From Kiritimatiellia bacterium (GTDB lineage Bacteria; Verrucomicrobiota; Kiritimatiellia; RFP12; DVOR01), in contig JAFYMU010000144.1 in the NCBI GenBank assembly GCA_017548245.1, forward strand, positions 1 to 7,047: 7,047 nt of DNA, written 5' to 3'. Every line of letters begins with the position of its first letter. Position 1 is the stretch's first letter. This document shows positions 6,965-7,047 of the stretch, one piece after another. A program made the translations under genes and the position numbers. The notes beneath the pieces were generated by a model, which worked only from the letters and a program-made list of their open reading frames with translations, was not told the DNA's origin and made no database searches.

Positions 6965-7047
6965 AGTTGACCGCAGAACAAGAGGCCCTTGTCCGTCAGT
7001 GGGTGGCAGAGGGTGCTTCGCTCAGCGATGTGCAGAAGCAAATCCGC
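6961..7047 (+). CDS. Small unrecognised protein coupled to gspD (3' partial)
   Basis: Only 29 codons are visible before the window ends. The start is well supported by the AGGAGG at 6948-6953 and the ATGA overlap with the gspD stop. The visible part begins MKLTAEQEALVRQWVAEG and continues with ASLSDVQKQIR. It has no hydrophobic segment, so it is not an obvious signal peptide or pilotin and is probably cytoplasmic. The pattern of two short helices around an EGASLSD turn resembles a helix-turn-helix. I have a vague memory of similar small conserved proteins of unknown function in Verrucomicrobia-like genomes, but this is unverified. It does not look like the start of GspE, the ATPase that often follows gspD. 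Function unknown. Confidence 0.75.
   Translation, partial: MKLTAEQEALVRQWVAEGASLSDVQKQIR

Overview
The window holds the core of a type II secretion (T2SS-like) operon on the + strand, preceded by a separate gene for an exported, lysozyme-like peptidoglycan enzyme. All supported genes are on the + strand, and the region is densely coding. Leucine is mostly TTG/CTC, arginine mostly CGT/CGC, and TTA, CTA and TCA codons are scarce. No RNA gene, mobile element, CRISPR array or sign of recent transfer was seen.

Layout: (1) bases 1-1035, the 3' part of a secreted protein with a C-terminal lytic-transglycosylase-like domain; its start lies before the window. (2) Bases 1062-1105, a strong intrinsic terminator that closes that unit. 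(3) Bases 1125-2363, gspK, the minor pseudopilin of the pilus tip. (4) Bases 2397-3608, a gspL-like inner-membrane platform protein. (5) Bases 3605-4147, a gspM/PilO-like partner overlapping gspL by ATGA. (6) Bases 4178-6964, a long gspD secretin with unusual N-terminal, internal and C-terminal additions. (7) Bases 6961-7047, the first 29 codons of a small unrecognised protein overlapping gspD by ATGA.

The T2SS genes fit one machine. GspK caps the pseudopilus, GspL and GspM form the inner-membrane assembly platform linking the ATPase to the pseudopilus, and GspD forms the outer-membrane channel. The order K-L-M-D, with the secretin last, differs from the textbook C-D-E-F-G-H-I-J-K-L-M order. 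The ATPase (E), platform (F), major pseudopilin (G) and GspC are not in the window.

The organism must be a diderm bacterium, because a secretin, signal peptides and a periplasmic peptidoglycan enzyme are present. The divergent GspL/GspM, the long secretin and the small protein after gspD remind me of the Planctomycetes-Verrucomicrobia-Lentisphaerae group. That is a weak inference from memory, not shown by the sequence.

The oddest parts are the additions to the secretin: a basic Thr/Ala/Arg-rich leader, two low-complexity inserts in N2 and N3, and a charged C-terminal helix of about 90 residues. I see no clearly new system, but this is an atypical form of a known one.
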